Origin: Ulota crispa
Taxonomy: Eukaryota > Streptophyta > Bryopsida > Orthotrichales > Orthotrichaceae
Assembly (NCBI GenBank): GCA_963920765.1
Contig: OY987242.1
Location: forward strand, 28,296,002-28,360,001
DNA: 64,000 bases
Direction: 5' to 3'
Part shown: positions 46,451-58,829 of the stretch, piece by piece
How positions within the stretch are numbered: position 1 is the first letter of the stretch
Layout of the letters: every line of letters starts with the position of its first letter
Notes under the pieces: model-generated
Databases searched by the model: none
Seen by the model: the letters and a program-made list of their open reading frames with translations, nothing else
Told to the model about the DNA's origin: nothing
Made by a program: the position numbers and the translations under genes

Positions 46451-46983
46451 ATTTAGAGCGTACAACATGGTCCCTTTTTCCTTTCCAAAGGCACCACCGG
46501 CTTCTAGGTTTGGTACCATTAGCCCCTCTATGGGAAGCAAGGGCAGCGAGATGCGGAAGCCAATGAAACAATTGGATATTTCTGATGGCCTTGGAAAAAA
46601 GAGAAAAGAGACAAAAGTTGCAAAGAAGGGGGCCTGTCTGCTACCAGCGGATGCAGAAGGCAAGTGCAGGCGAATCCCAATGAAGAAGGGACTGCCACCT
46701 ATAAACAACAAGCCTGCCAATGAAGGCGGCACTGCGGAGGTGGCCTCTAGTGGTAGATCATTTGAAGGTTCAAAGTCTGCTTCAGACTCTGGGTCAGCGC
46801 CTGGGGACAAATTGGGAAGAGGATTTAGCGTACATAAGAAGGTAGCCTCTGATGAGAAGAATGCATCTTCACCAACCGTCCATGCACAGTTGTGAGTCCC
46901 AGATTCAACACCAAAAGTCTTGAATTCATTATTTGTTTTACTTAGCTTTGAAATTACTTTAAGATAAGTGGAATAGCCATTTA

Positions 46984-47312
46984 TGTTGATTTAGATTAGT
47001 TAGACCAAATGGTTAGCGTTACGCCATTTACCCTATTCCATTTGGTAAGTCATTACGAGAGATTTAGTGAGATTTAGTAGTTTTTAGCAAGTTTGAGCAA
47101 CACACTTACTAGGGGCTTGGAATCCCCTCCAAAACTCCCCACTAACCTAATTAGAGAGGGTTAGTTTAGGAGTTGTTACTAGGGGCTTGGGATCCCCTCC
47201 AAAAGTCCCCACTAGCCTAATTAGAGAGGAATAGTTTAGATTTGGTTACTTATGCCATGGCCAAGGGCCATATTAGCCATTTACAACCCAACAACTATCA
47301 ACAATAACATTT
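46984..47312 (+). mobile_element. Possible LTR remnant with adjacent primer-binding-like site
   Basis: The segment starts TGTTGATTTAG and ends CAACAATAACA, followed directly by TTTGGTGCGTTCAC. That resembles the LTR-PBS junction of the gypsy element here (ACA, TT, TGGTGCTTCCAC). Inside are two 70-bp direct copies (47,106 and 47,176) with CTAGGGGCTTGG. No partner LTR was found in the window, so it would be truncated or a solo remnant. Confidence 0.3.
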
Positions 47313-48530
47313 GGTGCGTTCACACCCAAGGTTTCCAAGACCTTCCGCTTTTCAGAGAGCGTAATTCCAAGCAGTTAACCTTATTAATCTACTAGTCCAC
47401 CCCGGTGAAAGGAGGTTGACAAATGGCAGTAAAATGCCACCAAAATTCATGGAAGAGTTTCTCAAGGATTTATGAAGATCCCCCAAGTTTCAAGTTGTTT
47501 CAATAATGGCAAGATCTCAAACAACAACATCCATCCAATTGCAAGAATGAACGCAACATCCAATTTCAAGATTGTACCCATTTGGAGCCCAATTGACGGA
47601 AGCAAGGAGTGTTTTCCGGCTCCCCCAACAATGTTGGAAGACCTTGGGAAGTCAATTTCTCAATTTGGGATGAATTCCCAATTCTGGATTTTTCATCCAT
47701 CCACCCCGAATCCTTCATTCAAGATTCCTAACGCCCTGTAGCTTGGAATTGGGAGTGTGAACAACCAAAACTAGTTATTTTGGATCCAAGGAATCCAATG
47801 CTGCCATCTATTTGTTGTTTGGAACTACGCTTCAAAAGTTATGGCAAATTCATCCAAATTTCATCCATTTTGAGTTTTTTTTAGAATTTAGGTAGATTTC
47901 AAGGGATCTACGGATCTCATAGATAGAGGGCCGAGGTGTCCTCCCCCAAATGTGTAAAGGGAGGCCCACCTCCTCCCAAGCCATCATTCTCATCACTCTT
48001 TGACAACTTGTCATGATTCATTACTTGTAACCACTCCTCTTTGGTCACCTTTTTCATCATCTCTCTCCTTTTGGTTACTCCCCCCTTGTAACTCATTGTG
48101 TTTGTCTAGTGGAGGTTAGGAGTCTTTGTGGCTAAACTTGCAAAAGGTCTTACTAACCCCAAAGAAGTTGGATTAGGATTGGCGATGCCGCTTTGCTGTA
48201 CTTCCTGGAAGTCCTAGTTTGTCAGAGTGATGATTAGTGAGTGTTAGAGGTCCTCATTAGGAGTGACATTAGGCCCATAGTCTAAGCTTACTGATCCCTT
48301 ACCAAAACTTTGCCACCTTACTAGAACAAGCCCTCCTAGCAGCTCCACTATAATCCTTTGCGTTTAGCTTTGGCCAGCTCTCTCGATTCCCTTGGAACTC
48401 TTTGAGATGTCACAAGCCCTCCACCTTTGCAGCTAGTGGCCTTGCTCTTGCTCACAGTTGTGTCAGGCTTGTGACCATTCCAATGCCAAGAGCTCACCGA
48501 CCTGCCTTCAAGTTCACTACAATTCACAGA
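47313..48530. other. No gene recognised
   Basis: Open frames are short and lack motifs. It could be the non-coding interior of the LTR-like remnant just upstream. Confidence 0.4.
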
Positions 48531-48535
48531 TCACT

Positions 48536-49640
48536 CAAGTTGTTCACTGGCCAGTCTCCCTTGAGAATTGCTCTCAATCACAACTCTCTCAAGATTCCTC
48601 AGCCGGTGCTAACCAACCTACCCCATTAGTCTCCCTAAGATTGCTCTCAATCACAACTCTCTCAAGATTCCTCAGCCGTTGCTAACCAACCTACCCCATT
48701 AGTCTCCCTAAGATTGCTCATCAATCACAGCTCTTGAGATTCCTTGGCCGCTCCTACCCAGTCTAGCCCCCTTAGTCTCCCTGAGATTGCTCATCAGTCA
48801 CAGCTCTTTTCGAGACTCTCTAGTTGCCCTTAGCTAGCATTCCCCTGTCATCAGCCAGGTCCCTCTGAGAACTCATCAGTTGCTGCTAGCCTAGTTTCCC
48901 TGAGATTGCTCATCAATCACAGCTCTTCTCGAGATTCCTCAATTGCTCCTAGCCAGCATTCCCCTCTCATCAGTCCAAATCCCACTAAAAACTCATCAGT
49001 CGTTGCTAGCCTAGCCTCCTTGAGAATTGCTCATCAGTCACAACTCTCTCTCAAGATTCTCTCGTCACTTCTAGCTAGCATTCCCCATCTCAGTCGCCAC
49101 GGCTCCCTCTAAGAACCCATCAGTCACAGCTCTCTCAAGATTCCTTAGCCGCTACTAACCAGTCTAGCCCTCTCAATCCCCTCGAGATTGCTCATCAGTC
49201 ACAACTCCTCTTGAGATCCCTCAGCCAATGCTAACCAGCCTAGCTCTCTCCCAAGCTTTCTTGTTGCTCCTAGCTGACATTCCCCCTCTTAGTCTTTGTG
49301 GCCCCCTGTGAGAACTCATCAGTCACAGCTCGCTCTCAAGGTTCCTCAGCCGTACTGCAAGCCAGCATTCCCTTCTCAGTTGCTGCTAGCCTAGCCCCCT
49401 AGTCTCCCGAAGAACTGCTCATTAGTCACAGCTTTCTCTCAAAATTCCTCCGTCACTCCTAGCCAAGAATTGCTCTCTCATTTGCAGCGCCCCTGAGAAC
49501 TTGTCAGTCCCAGCTCCCTCTCTTGAGATTCCTTAGCCACATTGCTAGCCAACATTCCCTTCTCAATTGCCACGCCCCCTTTAAGAGCTCATCAGTCATG
49601 GCTATCTTGAAAACTCATCAGTTGCTGCTGATCAATCTCT
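48536..49640. repeat. Degenerate ~70-85-bp tandem array
   Basis: The phrases GATTGCTCATCAGTCACAGCTC, CTCAAGATTCCTCAGCCG and CTAACCAACCTACCCCATTAG recur about a dozen times with drifting spacing. The two best copies start near 48,563 and 48,637. C-rich on the plus strand, unlike its neighbours. Short open frames in it come from the repeat. Confidence 0.8.
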
Positions 49641-51214
49641 CCTTGTAGCAGCTGCGGCCACGTGCCACCCAAGCGCTGTGCCCCCAACTCCAGTGGCCGC
49701 CAATACCCAGCCCTACACTGCTGATACCCAGCCCTACACCGCCGATCTTCGGCCCTCTCCCAGTCACCCCTCCGAACTCTGGTCTCCTGACTGCTAGCCC
49801 AGACTTGGAGCTTTGGCCCAACTCCCAAGCATAATAGATTCCAATGAAAGGAAAGAAAAGGGGAAAGTAAGGTAAGCTTTAAAATCCTCACCTACCTTTT
49901 TTGGCTTATGGTTTGCTCCACATGGACCATTAAGGTTGGAGTTAAGTGCTAGTTCCTAAGACTTTCACCAATCACTTTTCATTTGACATTTCTTGTCCAT
50001 TGCATCATAGTTGTCACCTAGGATAACAAACCCGTCATATCTTGCCCATCATTTGGACATATAATCAATTGGCGTCATTTTGATACTATTATGGCCATAG
50101 AAGAAGGGGAAAGGTCATTCCTAGCCCCTTCCAGGGTACACCCCAATGTTGTAATTATTCGTCACAATTACGTCAAGCAAATTAGTCTGCAAAGGAGGGT
50201 TAAGGAGACACCCTACTAGAGTGTTGTGATTATTTGTCCCTAGAATAGAGTATTATACATTGATCCAGCACCATCATACCACGGAAGGACGGAGGCCGTT
50301 CACAACCAAGACATAGGGTATGTGAATCCCCATGAAAAGATATGATCACTTACATAACCATTTCAATTACCCATGAAATCCAACGTGTGAAACACTAAAA
50401 GCAGATTGTCCTCTTCTTTGCTCATCATTGTATGTTGTAGGCTTGTTAGTAAAGATCCATTACTTGGAAGGCATCTTTAGTTGAAAATCTACAACCAAAT
50501 CTACCCTCTTGTTGTCATAGCTCAATTTCCAGTTTTGTTAGAACCCAGTTGTGCTTGCACTTACTTCTTGAGGGGTAGGTTTGAGCACTCACAACAATTT
50601 GATGCTGGAGTTCCTCTTGAGAGAGGCAAGTGCAAGGGGAGGTCTCTAGGAAAGTAGAGGAAGCCCAAAACCCTTGTGCATGAGCGGGTTTCAATGGCAC
50701 AAACCACAAGACATGGAATTTGGAAGGTTCAACCCTCTGATTAGAATCCTTGCTAGATTTGTGGATGAGGTTCTTTCTGCTTGTGAACTTGTCATTTTCT
50801 GGGTGGATATGGTTCATGATGTTCTGTTGGTAGTGTTTTTTTGTTTGTTTCAAGGTTATCGTAGGATCTCTTCTCTCTGGACTTGTAGATCCAAGTAGAC
50901 AGCCTCTAATATTGTGGTGACAATTGTTGCAATGACTTCAATAGTAGTGAATTTATTGCATTGGGTGGCTATTTAACATTATTTTTGTACTATGCAAATG
51001 TTACATAGCTGAATTCTTCCTTTGCTATTACTAATTCTGATTTATGGTTTAGGATATCATATGTATTGGATTAGACTATTTGAGTTAGTATTTTGATTTA
51101 AGTTAATCTACTGCTTGAGTTATTTGAATGCATTATTAATTTAAATGTTCAATTCTTTCAATGCTTCAGTTATTTCAATGTTTTAGTTATTTCAATGCAT
51201 TTTCAATGCTTTAG
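49641..51214. other. No gene recognised
   Basis: Moderate AT content with a short TTCAATGCTTTAGTTA-type repetition at about 51,140-51,220. No supported coding frame. Confidence 0.4.
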
Positions 51215-53140
51215 TTAATAGTATGACTATGGTTAGTAATGCTTTTGTATATGTTAGTATATGGTATAGTAAGACAATTACGTTGCACTAAGCAGCTTTG
51301 GAGGTTTGATTCCTTCGTGATTGGTGTTTCAATTCACTTTTTTGGGTTCAACTTCCTTGAGAACTTGCTTGATAACAGTTCTCATTCATTAGCAATTTTG
51401 GAACCATTCAATGAGCCTTGCACTCAGCAAAGAAGGAGCTTGAAAATAATTCCAATTCCTTACGTGACCTTATTTACTTCCACGTTGAAGAGATGTAACC
51501 CTAGAAAAATTACAAAAAAAAGTAAAGTTCTATGTTACTTGGTACTTCACAAAAGGGACCCTCGAAAGTAATTAAATTTATTGAAGTGATTTTCCTACCA
51601 GCAGATTCATAAGGGGGAACCCGAAAATGATTTACAAGTATTTAAGTGCGTAATTTTGCTTGCAACTTGTTGAGAATGAATCACCAAAAATTAAAACATT
51701 AGAAATGTTTAAGTGGTTGTTGATGCCTTTGTGTTCACAATAATGAACCCTCAAAAAAAGTAGAAATGTTTAAATGGTTGTTGGTGCCTTTATATTCAGA
51801 ATAATGACCCTCAAGAACATTAGAGAATTTTAAGTGGTTCTTGATGCCTTTATGTTCACAATAACGCACCCTCAAGAAATTTAGTACCTTTACACTTTTC
51901 CTTAGACCTTTCTTACTTAATCATTTTGTTAGTAAATGATGAGAAGACTAAGAAGCAGGGTTGTGTGTCTTCATTTTAGCAATTCATGACAATGGGGTTC
52001 AACACAATTTCATTTATTACCACAACATATTGCATACTCTAGGATACTTCAATTTGAAATAGTTTTGTAAATACTTATATATAAAAAAATCTTCACACCT
52101 ATTCAATTTAAAAAATGTAATTACTATTGTTACTCTTGGAACACCCTAAACTTAATTCATGAAAAGGGAAATAAGGTTTAACAAAGCAATTGTGAATTTC
52201 TTCATTTCATATTTACCATTCTCCTCTCCTTATCCTAGAGTGCACTTAAATCTTTCTAAATTTCTTGAGGGTTCCTTCTTGCAAACATAGAGGCAACAAG
52301 ACCACTTTAACATTTCTAAATTTCTTGAAGGTGCATTATTGTGAACATAAAGGCATCAACAACCACTTAAAATTCTCTAATGTTCTTGAGGGTCATTATT
52401 CTGAACATAAAGGCACCAACAACCACTTAAACATTTCTAATGTTTTAATTTTTGGTGATTCATTCTCAACAAGTTGCAAGCAAAATTACGCACTTAAATA
52501 CTTGTAAATCATTTTCGGGTTCCCTCTTATGAATCTGCTGGTAGGAAAATCACTTCAATAAATTTAATTACTTTCGAGGGTCCCTTTTGTGAAGTACCAA
52601 GTAACATAGAACTTTACTTTTTTTTGTAATTTTTCTAGGGTTACATCTCTTCAACGTGGAAGTAAATAAGGTCACGTAAGGAATTGGAATTATTTTCAAG
52701 CTCCTTCTTTGCTGAGTGCAAGGCTCATTGAATGGTTCCAAAATTGCTAATGAATGAGAGCTATTATCAAGCAAGTTTAACAAATTGCTTATTATTGGTA
52801 ATTGAACGTGAAGGAAGTTCAACCAAACACTTCAAAATTTCAGAACCAGAAATTGCTAACCACTGAATGATTTTGATCAAGGAACTAAACCAAATGTCTT
52901 AAAAATTGACGATCACCAATAACCATATATCAAACAAGTTGAGCAGAACACTTCAAAATTTATTAATGAATGATAGCTGAATATGAAACTACTTGAATTC
53001 TTCAAAAAATTGATTTGAAACAACAATCACAGAGGAATCAAACCTTTGAAACTGCCCTTTGCAACATGATTGTCCTACTTCTACTCTACCTTGCACTAAC
53101 ATATATCTACAAGCACTACTAAGTACAGTCATACTAACTC
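51215..53140. mobile_element. Foldback-type element with long imperfect inverted repeats
   Basis: The left arm (about 51,215-51,880) and right arm (about 52,235-53,140) are inverted copies around a ~360-bp centre. The best part (51,360-51,700 versus 52,430-52,770) is nearly identical, for example GCTTGAAAATAATTCCAATT. The right arm has a ~200-bp extra segment near 52,790-53,000. Inner arm parts consist of ~60-70-bp subrepeats built on CCTCAAGAA and GGTTGTTGATGCCTTTATG. Long inverted ends with subrepeats are typical of foldback elements. It abuts the transposase-like pseudogene at 53.2 kb. Confidence 0.75.
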
Positions 53141-53202
53141 ATACTCTATATAAACATATGTACAAGCACTAGTGACTGCAATGTAGTAACTCAAACATTG
53201 AA

Positions 53203-56200
53203 CTAACTCCACGTACATCCAAAAATGAATATACAACCATTCCAAAAGTAACCTGCATTACAAAATTTGGACTCCAGCATGGCAACGGCACTTTGGATTC
53301 CAGCTGCCGCATGAGAGCCAAGTCTATAGACTATGTTGTTGCCAGACACTTGGTAATCTTGAGGCTCCATGGGAAAATTGATTGCACGCACTTGGCAAGC
53401 GTGTAGATGAGCAACTTTCGACTTTTGGAGAAGCACATAGTTTGATGTGTCTCGGCCATATCTTTGGTAATAAATTCTACCTACACATAGATCTTCCACC
53501 AAGAAATCTTGATTCTAAGAACAACTGAAAGGTTTTTGGACTATGAAGGCTGGCTTGGTGCACATCAAAACTTCAAAATCCACATTTTCTTCATTGTCTT
53601 CTTTAGCATTGGTGGCAGAGTTCTCGTCCAATTCAATGCAACCCACAAGGTCTTCTCCGTCTCCTCCATAATTTGCCCATAATCTGCTATCAAAGTTTTG
53701 GGAAATAGCTGATCAAACATGGACAACATTATCAGGAATTAGTACTTCTACATTCTATCTAAGTGTTCAAGCCAAATTCTCACAACTATCCCACTTACTA
53801 TCCAAGCAAAAGCAACAAAAGCAAGCCAAACGTTTTGTTAGTAACCTATTGGTGGAAATAGAGTTTACAGATCAAATAGAGTGCAAATCTCTAGTTCTAG
53901 CAATAGGCATGGTAGTATAGGGAGTATCCCGCTTTGCAGCCACTGTCTCCTTCAAGATGTGCTAGAATACTCAAGTGACAACCCTTTTGTTTGTTCCAAT
54001 GTAACATGTTTCAGGTCTTGATGACAATTTCTCTCTCAACATCTCTTTGACTTGGGTAGCATTTGCAAGTTCAGGGCCTTGACAATCTAGTTGAGCTTGA
54101 CGGATAAATCGTTTTACAACCGCTCTAGCTCCGTCATGTGGACCCTTCTTGTGCCCTAAGCCAAAAAGTTCCACCAACATATGCAGCCACTAGTTAAATG
54201 AGAATAGTGGCTCACATAGTACCAAGGTACTTTACTTTTAAACTGAGAGGAACAACCATCAGACCAGATCTAATGTTGCTTTGGATGAAAGCCCGATTGA
54301 TGCAAATCTTTCCAATGCAAGTTCAAGCAATGCTGCAAAAAATAAGAGTCATGTTTATTGTCATCAGATATATAAAAGTGATATTTCATCAATGCACTTG
54401 TACTAGGGTCACTAGGATTAGGGCTAGGGTTTAAAGTCCAACATATTTGGACAAGAATTGTGACCTGATAGTTTTGCTAATACATTGATTGAACTTCATT
54501 CTAAATTTCAAAGCTATAATTCTCAACAAAATCAATTACAGACACAATTCCATCAATAGGAATATTTTCCAAACTCTTTTTGAACTATTGATCTTGCCAT
54601 CTAGCAACAAAATTGTGTTGGACAAAAATTGCAATGTGGGTTTCAGATACTCTATTAATTTGTTAGATGTAGTGGACTTGTAAGCAAGATGCAGCTTTTG
54701 TTTCTCATCCCCCCTTTTAGTGACAATAGTCTTCATTTCAATTCTCTTCCAAGACACTTTTAGGCCAGAGGTTCCCTCTTCCTCAAGCGGGCATACACGT
54801 AAGTAATCAACACCACAATTATCACATGAACCAAACAAACAATCATGGGCATGCCACTCTTCAAACTCATTTTTTGGACATATAATTGATTCCCAAAGTT
54901 CAGCGATCCCATTGTACTTGACTTCCTTACCTTGGCAGCCATTGCCACTTACCTCAAGTGAAGAGCATATCTCCTCACATTCACATGTACAAGTGCAGGA
55001 TTCATGTAGGCCTAACTTCACTCTCACATTATTCAGCGCATTGAGCAATTCTGTGATTTTGACGTGGTAAATGCAACAACATGCGTTTTGCTTTTTCATT
55101 CTTTTCACCCAAAAAGGCCACAACAAGTCAAATGACCTCTTCCCAATAATGACTTCAGAGTAGGCCCTCTAAAATTGCAAGTAGAAGTCCATCTGCATAA
55201 ATTATTAAAACGCTGCAATTAGATCGCTGTGCACAATCCTCTAGGCTACTAAGGCTCTCCAACACCTTATACTACCTTAAACAACTTGAAGACTCACAGA
55301 TGTCCAATGCTGCAGCATATAAACAACTTTAGTCAGAAATTTTCAACCATATTAAACCTTGAACACCCTAAATTGCATCAAAAAATACCCTAAACCGCCT
55401 AACGTACACTACTCACGCATTGAAGTCTGTGAACACACTTGAAGAGTGCCAACATCCAATGAACACCTAATAAACAACCTTTACTAAACATGCAAACTCC
55501 CATTTTGATCGATTTCCAACCCTATAGTCCATGAAGACCCTCTCAATGAACATCCATAATGTCAAATGTCCAAGACTTATGAATTTGAAGACCCCAAACA
55601 CCCTAAATGAACACCTGGAGTGCTAAATGTAAAATTCCAACATGACCAAACACACTTGATTGCCGTAACGAACCTTGCAATGACCAAATTCTAAATTCTA
55701 AGTCTATAGTAACATCGACATTACCTTAGCTTAAACACAAAAGGAAAAAAACAGCACTGAACCCTCTACCAAGACACTTGGATATGAAATAGTAACCATG
55801 GTTTCCCAATTATGCGCCCTTTACCCAACTCTAAAGCCCATAAGGCCCAAAATGATCTGTAGACCTAGACTTCAATACATGTAATATCTCAACAAAGCAT
55901 TGGTTTAGGGGCAAAATTTCTTCAATGAACAAAATGTACCAATGAGAATAATACAATTTTACCATAATACCAGAAAACAACGTTGTGTGCTACTAAAAAG
56001 ATCAAGGAGCAAACCCTAAGTTTGTGGCACCTTTCTAAAGAGGAAACAACATCAACAACAATTGAAATCTCACACTACGCACAAGAAAAGTTCAACAAAC
56101 ATGAAATGAAAAGAAAGTTGTTGGAACGTACTTAAGTTTCCATGAGATATTGCGTGGGCTTCACGTCATATAAGGAGACAGCAAGTCTCAAGCAAACCAC

Positions 56201-56842
56201 TTCTTTAGCAATTGGACTATTTCTAGTTTTAGATGCCCACCATAATGCGATAGCTGCCTTGGTAGACTTAGATAAAATATCACACCTCTATTTCCGGATT
56301 GAAAGCGTTCATTTGAAAATGGAGCTAGAATCCATGGCAACTCTACAAACAATGGCTTTGGCTATGTTTCTAGGTTGAACTTGCAAAGCTTGGACTTGAC
56401 CTTGTACAGAGGTGCTGCACCTTGAGCTAACGACTGCCGTTAGAATGGCATGTTTGGTTGCCAACTCCGCTAAAGTTCTAGCTGACTTAACCTCCAACAG
56501 AGATTGTTGAAGACCACTAAAAAGATCTTTGTCAGCCCTACCATCACTGCTAAAAGGAAGCAATGAAGACAACAGCAGATCTGAAGAAATACTTGAAGCC
56601 AAAACTTTCTCTAGAACAAGGCCTTGAGCCTTTGCCGTAGGAAAATCTTGCAGAGTTTCATCAATCGACTGCAAGATTTGGCAAGCGCCCCTCCTAATCT
56701 CACGTGAAGGAGTGGAGTCAACTATTCTATTGTCTTCAAACAAATCAAAATGCATATCCCCATTCTTTCTTGCACAATGTTGTTGTTGTTGTTCTCTATT
56801 TTCATGGCGCCGCCTCTCTATGGACCTATCAAATCCATTCAA
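53203..56842 (-). pseudogene. Transposase-like pseudogene (VIDFVENY / WSDGCSSQFK / GHKKGPHDG type)
   Basis: Exon A (56,842-56,132) starts MNGFDRSIERRRHENREQQQ and is helical. Exon B (55,192-53,203, acceptor TTATGCAG) is continuous apart from stops and one frame change near 54,180. Exon B holds a Cys-rich region (CTCTCECEEICSS, CGVDYLRVC), then SVIDFVENYSFEI (~54.53 kb), DDNKHDSYFLQHC, WSDGCSSQFKSKVPW (~54.27 kb), FGLGHKKGPHDGARAVVKRF (~54.14 kb), RLACFCCFCLD and, at the C-terminus, VGRIYYQRYGRDTSNYVLLQ. Two Asp in strand-end contexts and a conserved GHxKGPHDG loop suggest an RNase H-fold DDE-type nuclease. I recognise it as a family without recalling a standard name. At least eight Gln/Arg/Trp-type stops. 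Confidence 0.6.
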
Positions 56843-56899
56843 CTTCTGATGCCTTAAACGTTTGTTGTCAATTTCTTAGCTCTTCATTGCCACAGACCC

Positions 56900-58003
56900 A
56901 ATGTAAAAACCTCAAAACCTAATTGCTGCACAAGAAAACAACACAAAGTTCAATAGCAAATGAAATGGTTGCAGAGCTGAAGCTTACAATGACCTTGCAG
57001 TAAACCCTAAGCACAATACAGGAATTGCACAATGACAGTGCAACTTTGCACTTGCTACAAACCTACTGCAAGATCAACGGAACTTTTCAACCCTAGAATT
57101 TCCAGAAGCATTGTGCAACAAGAATGCAACAATGAATGAAAGCCAAACTCCCACATCTCCCAAACAGAAAGCGCCCGCAATCAAAATCATTGAGGAAATT
57201 TTGAAAAGGAAAGTGGCAAGAGTGCTAATACTAGGAACCCTAAACCCTAAGTTCCTAATCTTTGCATTGTGACTGCTATTCTCTTTCCAAAGACAATGTT
57301 AGGCCATACAAAAATCGCGTTAACCATATCCTAATGATGTCAGGGTTTTCGATCTGCTGTTAGGATTTCTTGATTTGTGACCATCGATGACCACTAACAT
57401 GAACAGTCAGATCTAAAGGTTTGCTTCCTTTGCAAAGTTAACCAACCAAGATCTGCTCCTGGCTGTGGACCTAAATTAATCAGACTTTATCAAAAAATCC
57501 AGCCCAAGACAAGTGCATCTAGGTTTTTGGAAAATAATGAACTTCAAAAAAAAAATTGAAAAAAGAAATGGCAAAAGGAGAAAAAGCCTTCATAAGATAC
57601 ATGGTTTAAAAAGCCACTCAAAAGTCCTTTACTAACAATCAATAAACATTTACAAAACAAGATTACAATTTCTTGAAACATTTGTCAAATATCCACTTGG
57701 ATCAAAGTCCTTTGAATTCTTTTAGAACTTTAAACCATCTTTAAAAAGTCCTTGAAAAAGGTGCTGACAGCAAAAATGTCACACCCATGTATTTTTAAAA
57801 TTCCCCTACACTTAAACAAAATTATTTTAATAGTATTCAACAACATAATTGTAGTAACAATGAAGTTTACTTTTGTGCAATGAAATTTTTTTGGTTTATA
57901 AAAATTTTCAACATACAAATAAGGCATTTGAAAATTGGGTGGGTGCAAGTTTTTATGGTTTGTCACGTTTTTGTGCCACCCAACCATGCTTTCACCCTGT
58001 TAG
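56900..58003. other. No gene recognised
   Basis: Upstream of the transposase-like pseudogene. A short AACCCTAAACCCTAAG telomere-like stretch lies at 57,237-57,252. No supported coding frame. Confidence 0.4.
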
Positions 58004-58172
58004 GGTTTAGGATTTTAGGATTAAGAAGAAATGAATAAGCTTGCTATGGCTATGAGGTAGAAAAAAGACTTAGGGTTTAGAAGAAGTTTAGGGTTTTATG
58101 GTACCCAAACAAAAATATCTAAGGAATTAGGGGTTTTTTAGGGATTTAGGGTTCACATAGAATTCTTAAATA
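58004..58172 (-). repeat. Downstream terminal repeat of the Penelope-like element
   Basis: It matches 61,518-61,681 at roughly 88 percent by eye. It contains GACTTAGGGTTTAGAAGAAG, TTTAGGGTTTTATGG and GGGATTTAGGGTTCAC, with more TTAGGG units just outside. Confidence 0.85.
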
Positions 58173-58829
58173 TAAAATTCCCAACGGATTAGGGTTCACA
58201 AAGTGAGAGTAAAACTAACACCTTGGAGGCTGAGAACCCTAAAAGATATGACCTAAAGTAAGGGTGACTCAAGGATTTAGACGTAGTTAGATGCTAAAAA
58301 AGAATAAAGCAAAAAACAAAGACCAATGAGCCACATAAGCAACACCTATCAGACTCAAAAGTAAAATGCTTTAGAACACTCAAACTAGTTTTGCTCTTAG
58401 AATATAGCTCATCAGTGGATGAAAACAAAGTACAAAGAGAGTGAATTCAGTGTCTAGGTTTAGGCTTAAGTAACCAGAATGTCACTATAGCCATGACAAA
58501 CCATATGGTTTATATGTCTAACTTAGTAATCAAGCTCACTAGTAAAAAACAAGCTGTAGCCTCAAACTAGTAGATAGATAAAAGTAAAATCAAACAACAA
58601 ACCTAGATCAAACGAGGAATGATTTGAGATTCCTTGGATTCCTCCAACAAATTAGAGGCCTAGGTAGGAAGCGTAGCTTGAGCACATCTTAAAGTAAGTC
58701 GTGGAGGAAAGGATTTAGGATTGCCCCTAGATTCAAAGCTTGAGTATATGAGGAATAGTCAAGTTTGTAAACTAGGGGTGCCTGCCTATTGTGATGCTAA
58801 CGCTTGCTCTAAAGATGGAGGAGTGTGTG

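Larger units (their letters stand above)
43100..46895 (+). pseudogene. Multi-exon pseudogene with coiled coil and RING-like zinc finger
   Basis: Three exon-like segments lie in order on the plus strand. Exon 1 (43,100-44,161): MSDNSASEGEIKGDERFEVE to a C-terminal helical region, one frame with TAG 43,199, TGA 43,583, TAG 43,784, TAG 43,943 and TAA ~44,078. Exon 2 (44,651-45,090): acceptor ATTGCAG, donor GTGAGT, zinc finger. Exon 3 (46,451-46,895): acceptor CTTTTTAG, basic and Ser-rich tail, possibly nuclear; the phase between exons 2 and 3 does not fit simply, so an exon may be missing. I do not recognise the family. Lack of frameshifts suggests constraint before silencing. Confidence 0.5.

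Noticed and set aside
51239-51571. 110-codon frame, repeated in part as 84 codons on the minus strand at 52,822-52,568
   Set aside because: The two are the same sequence in the inverted arms of the foldback element; not evidence of a gene.
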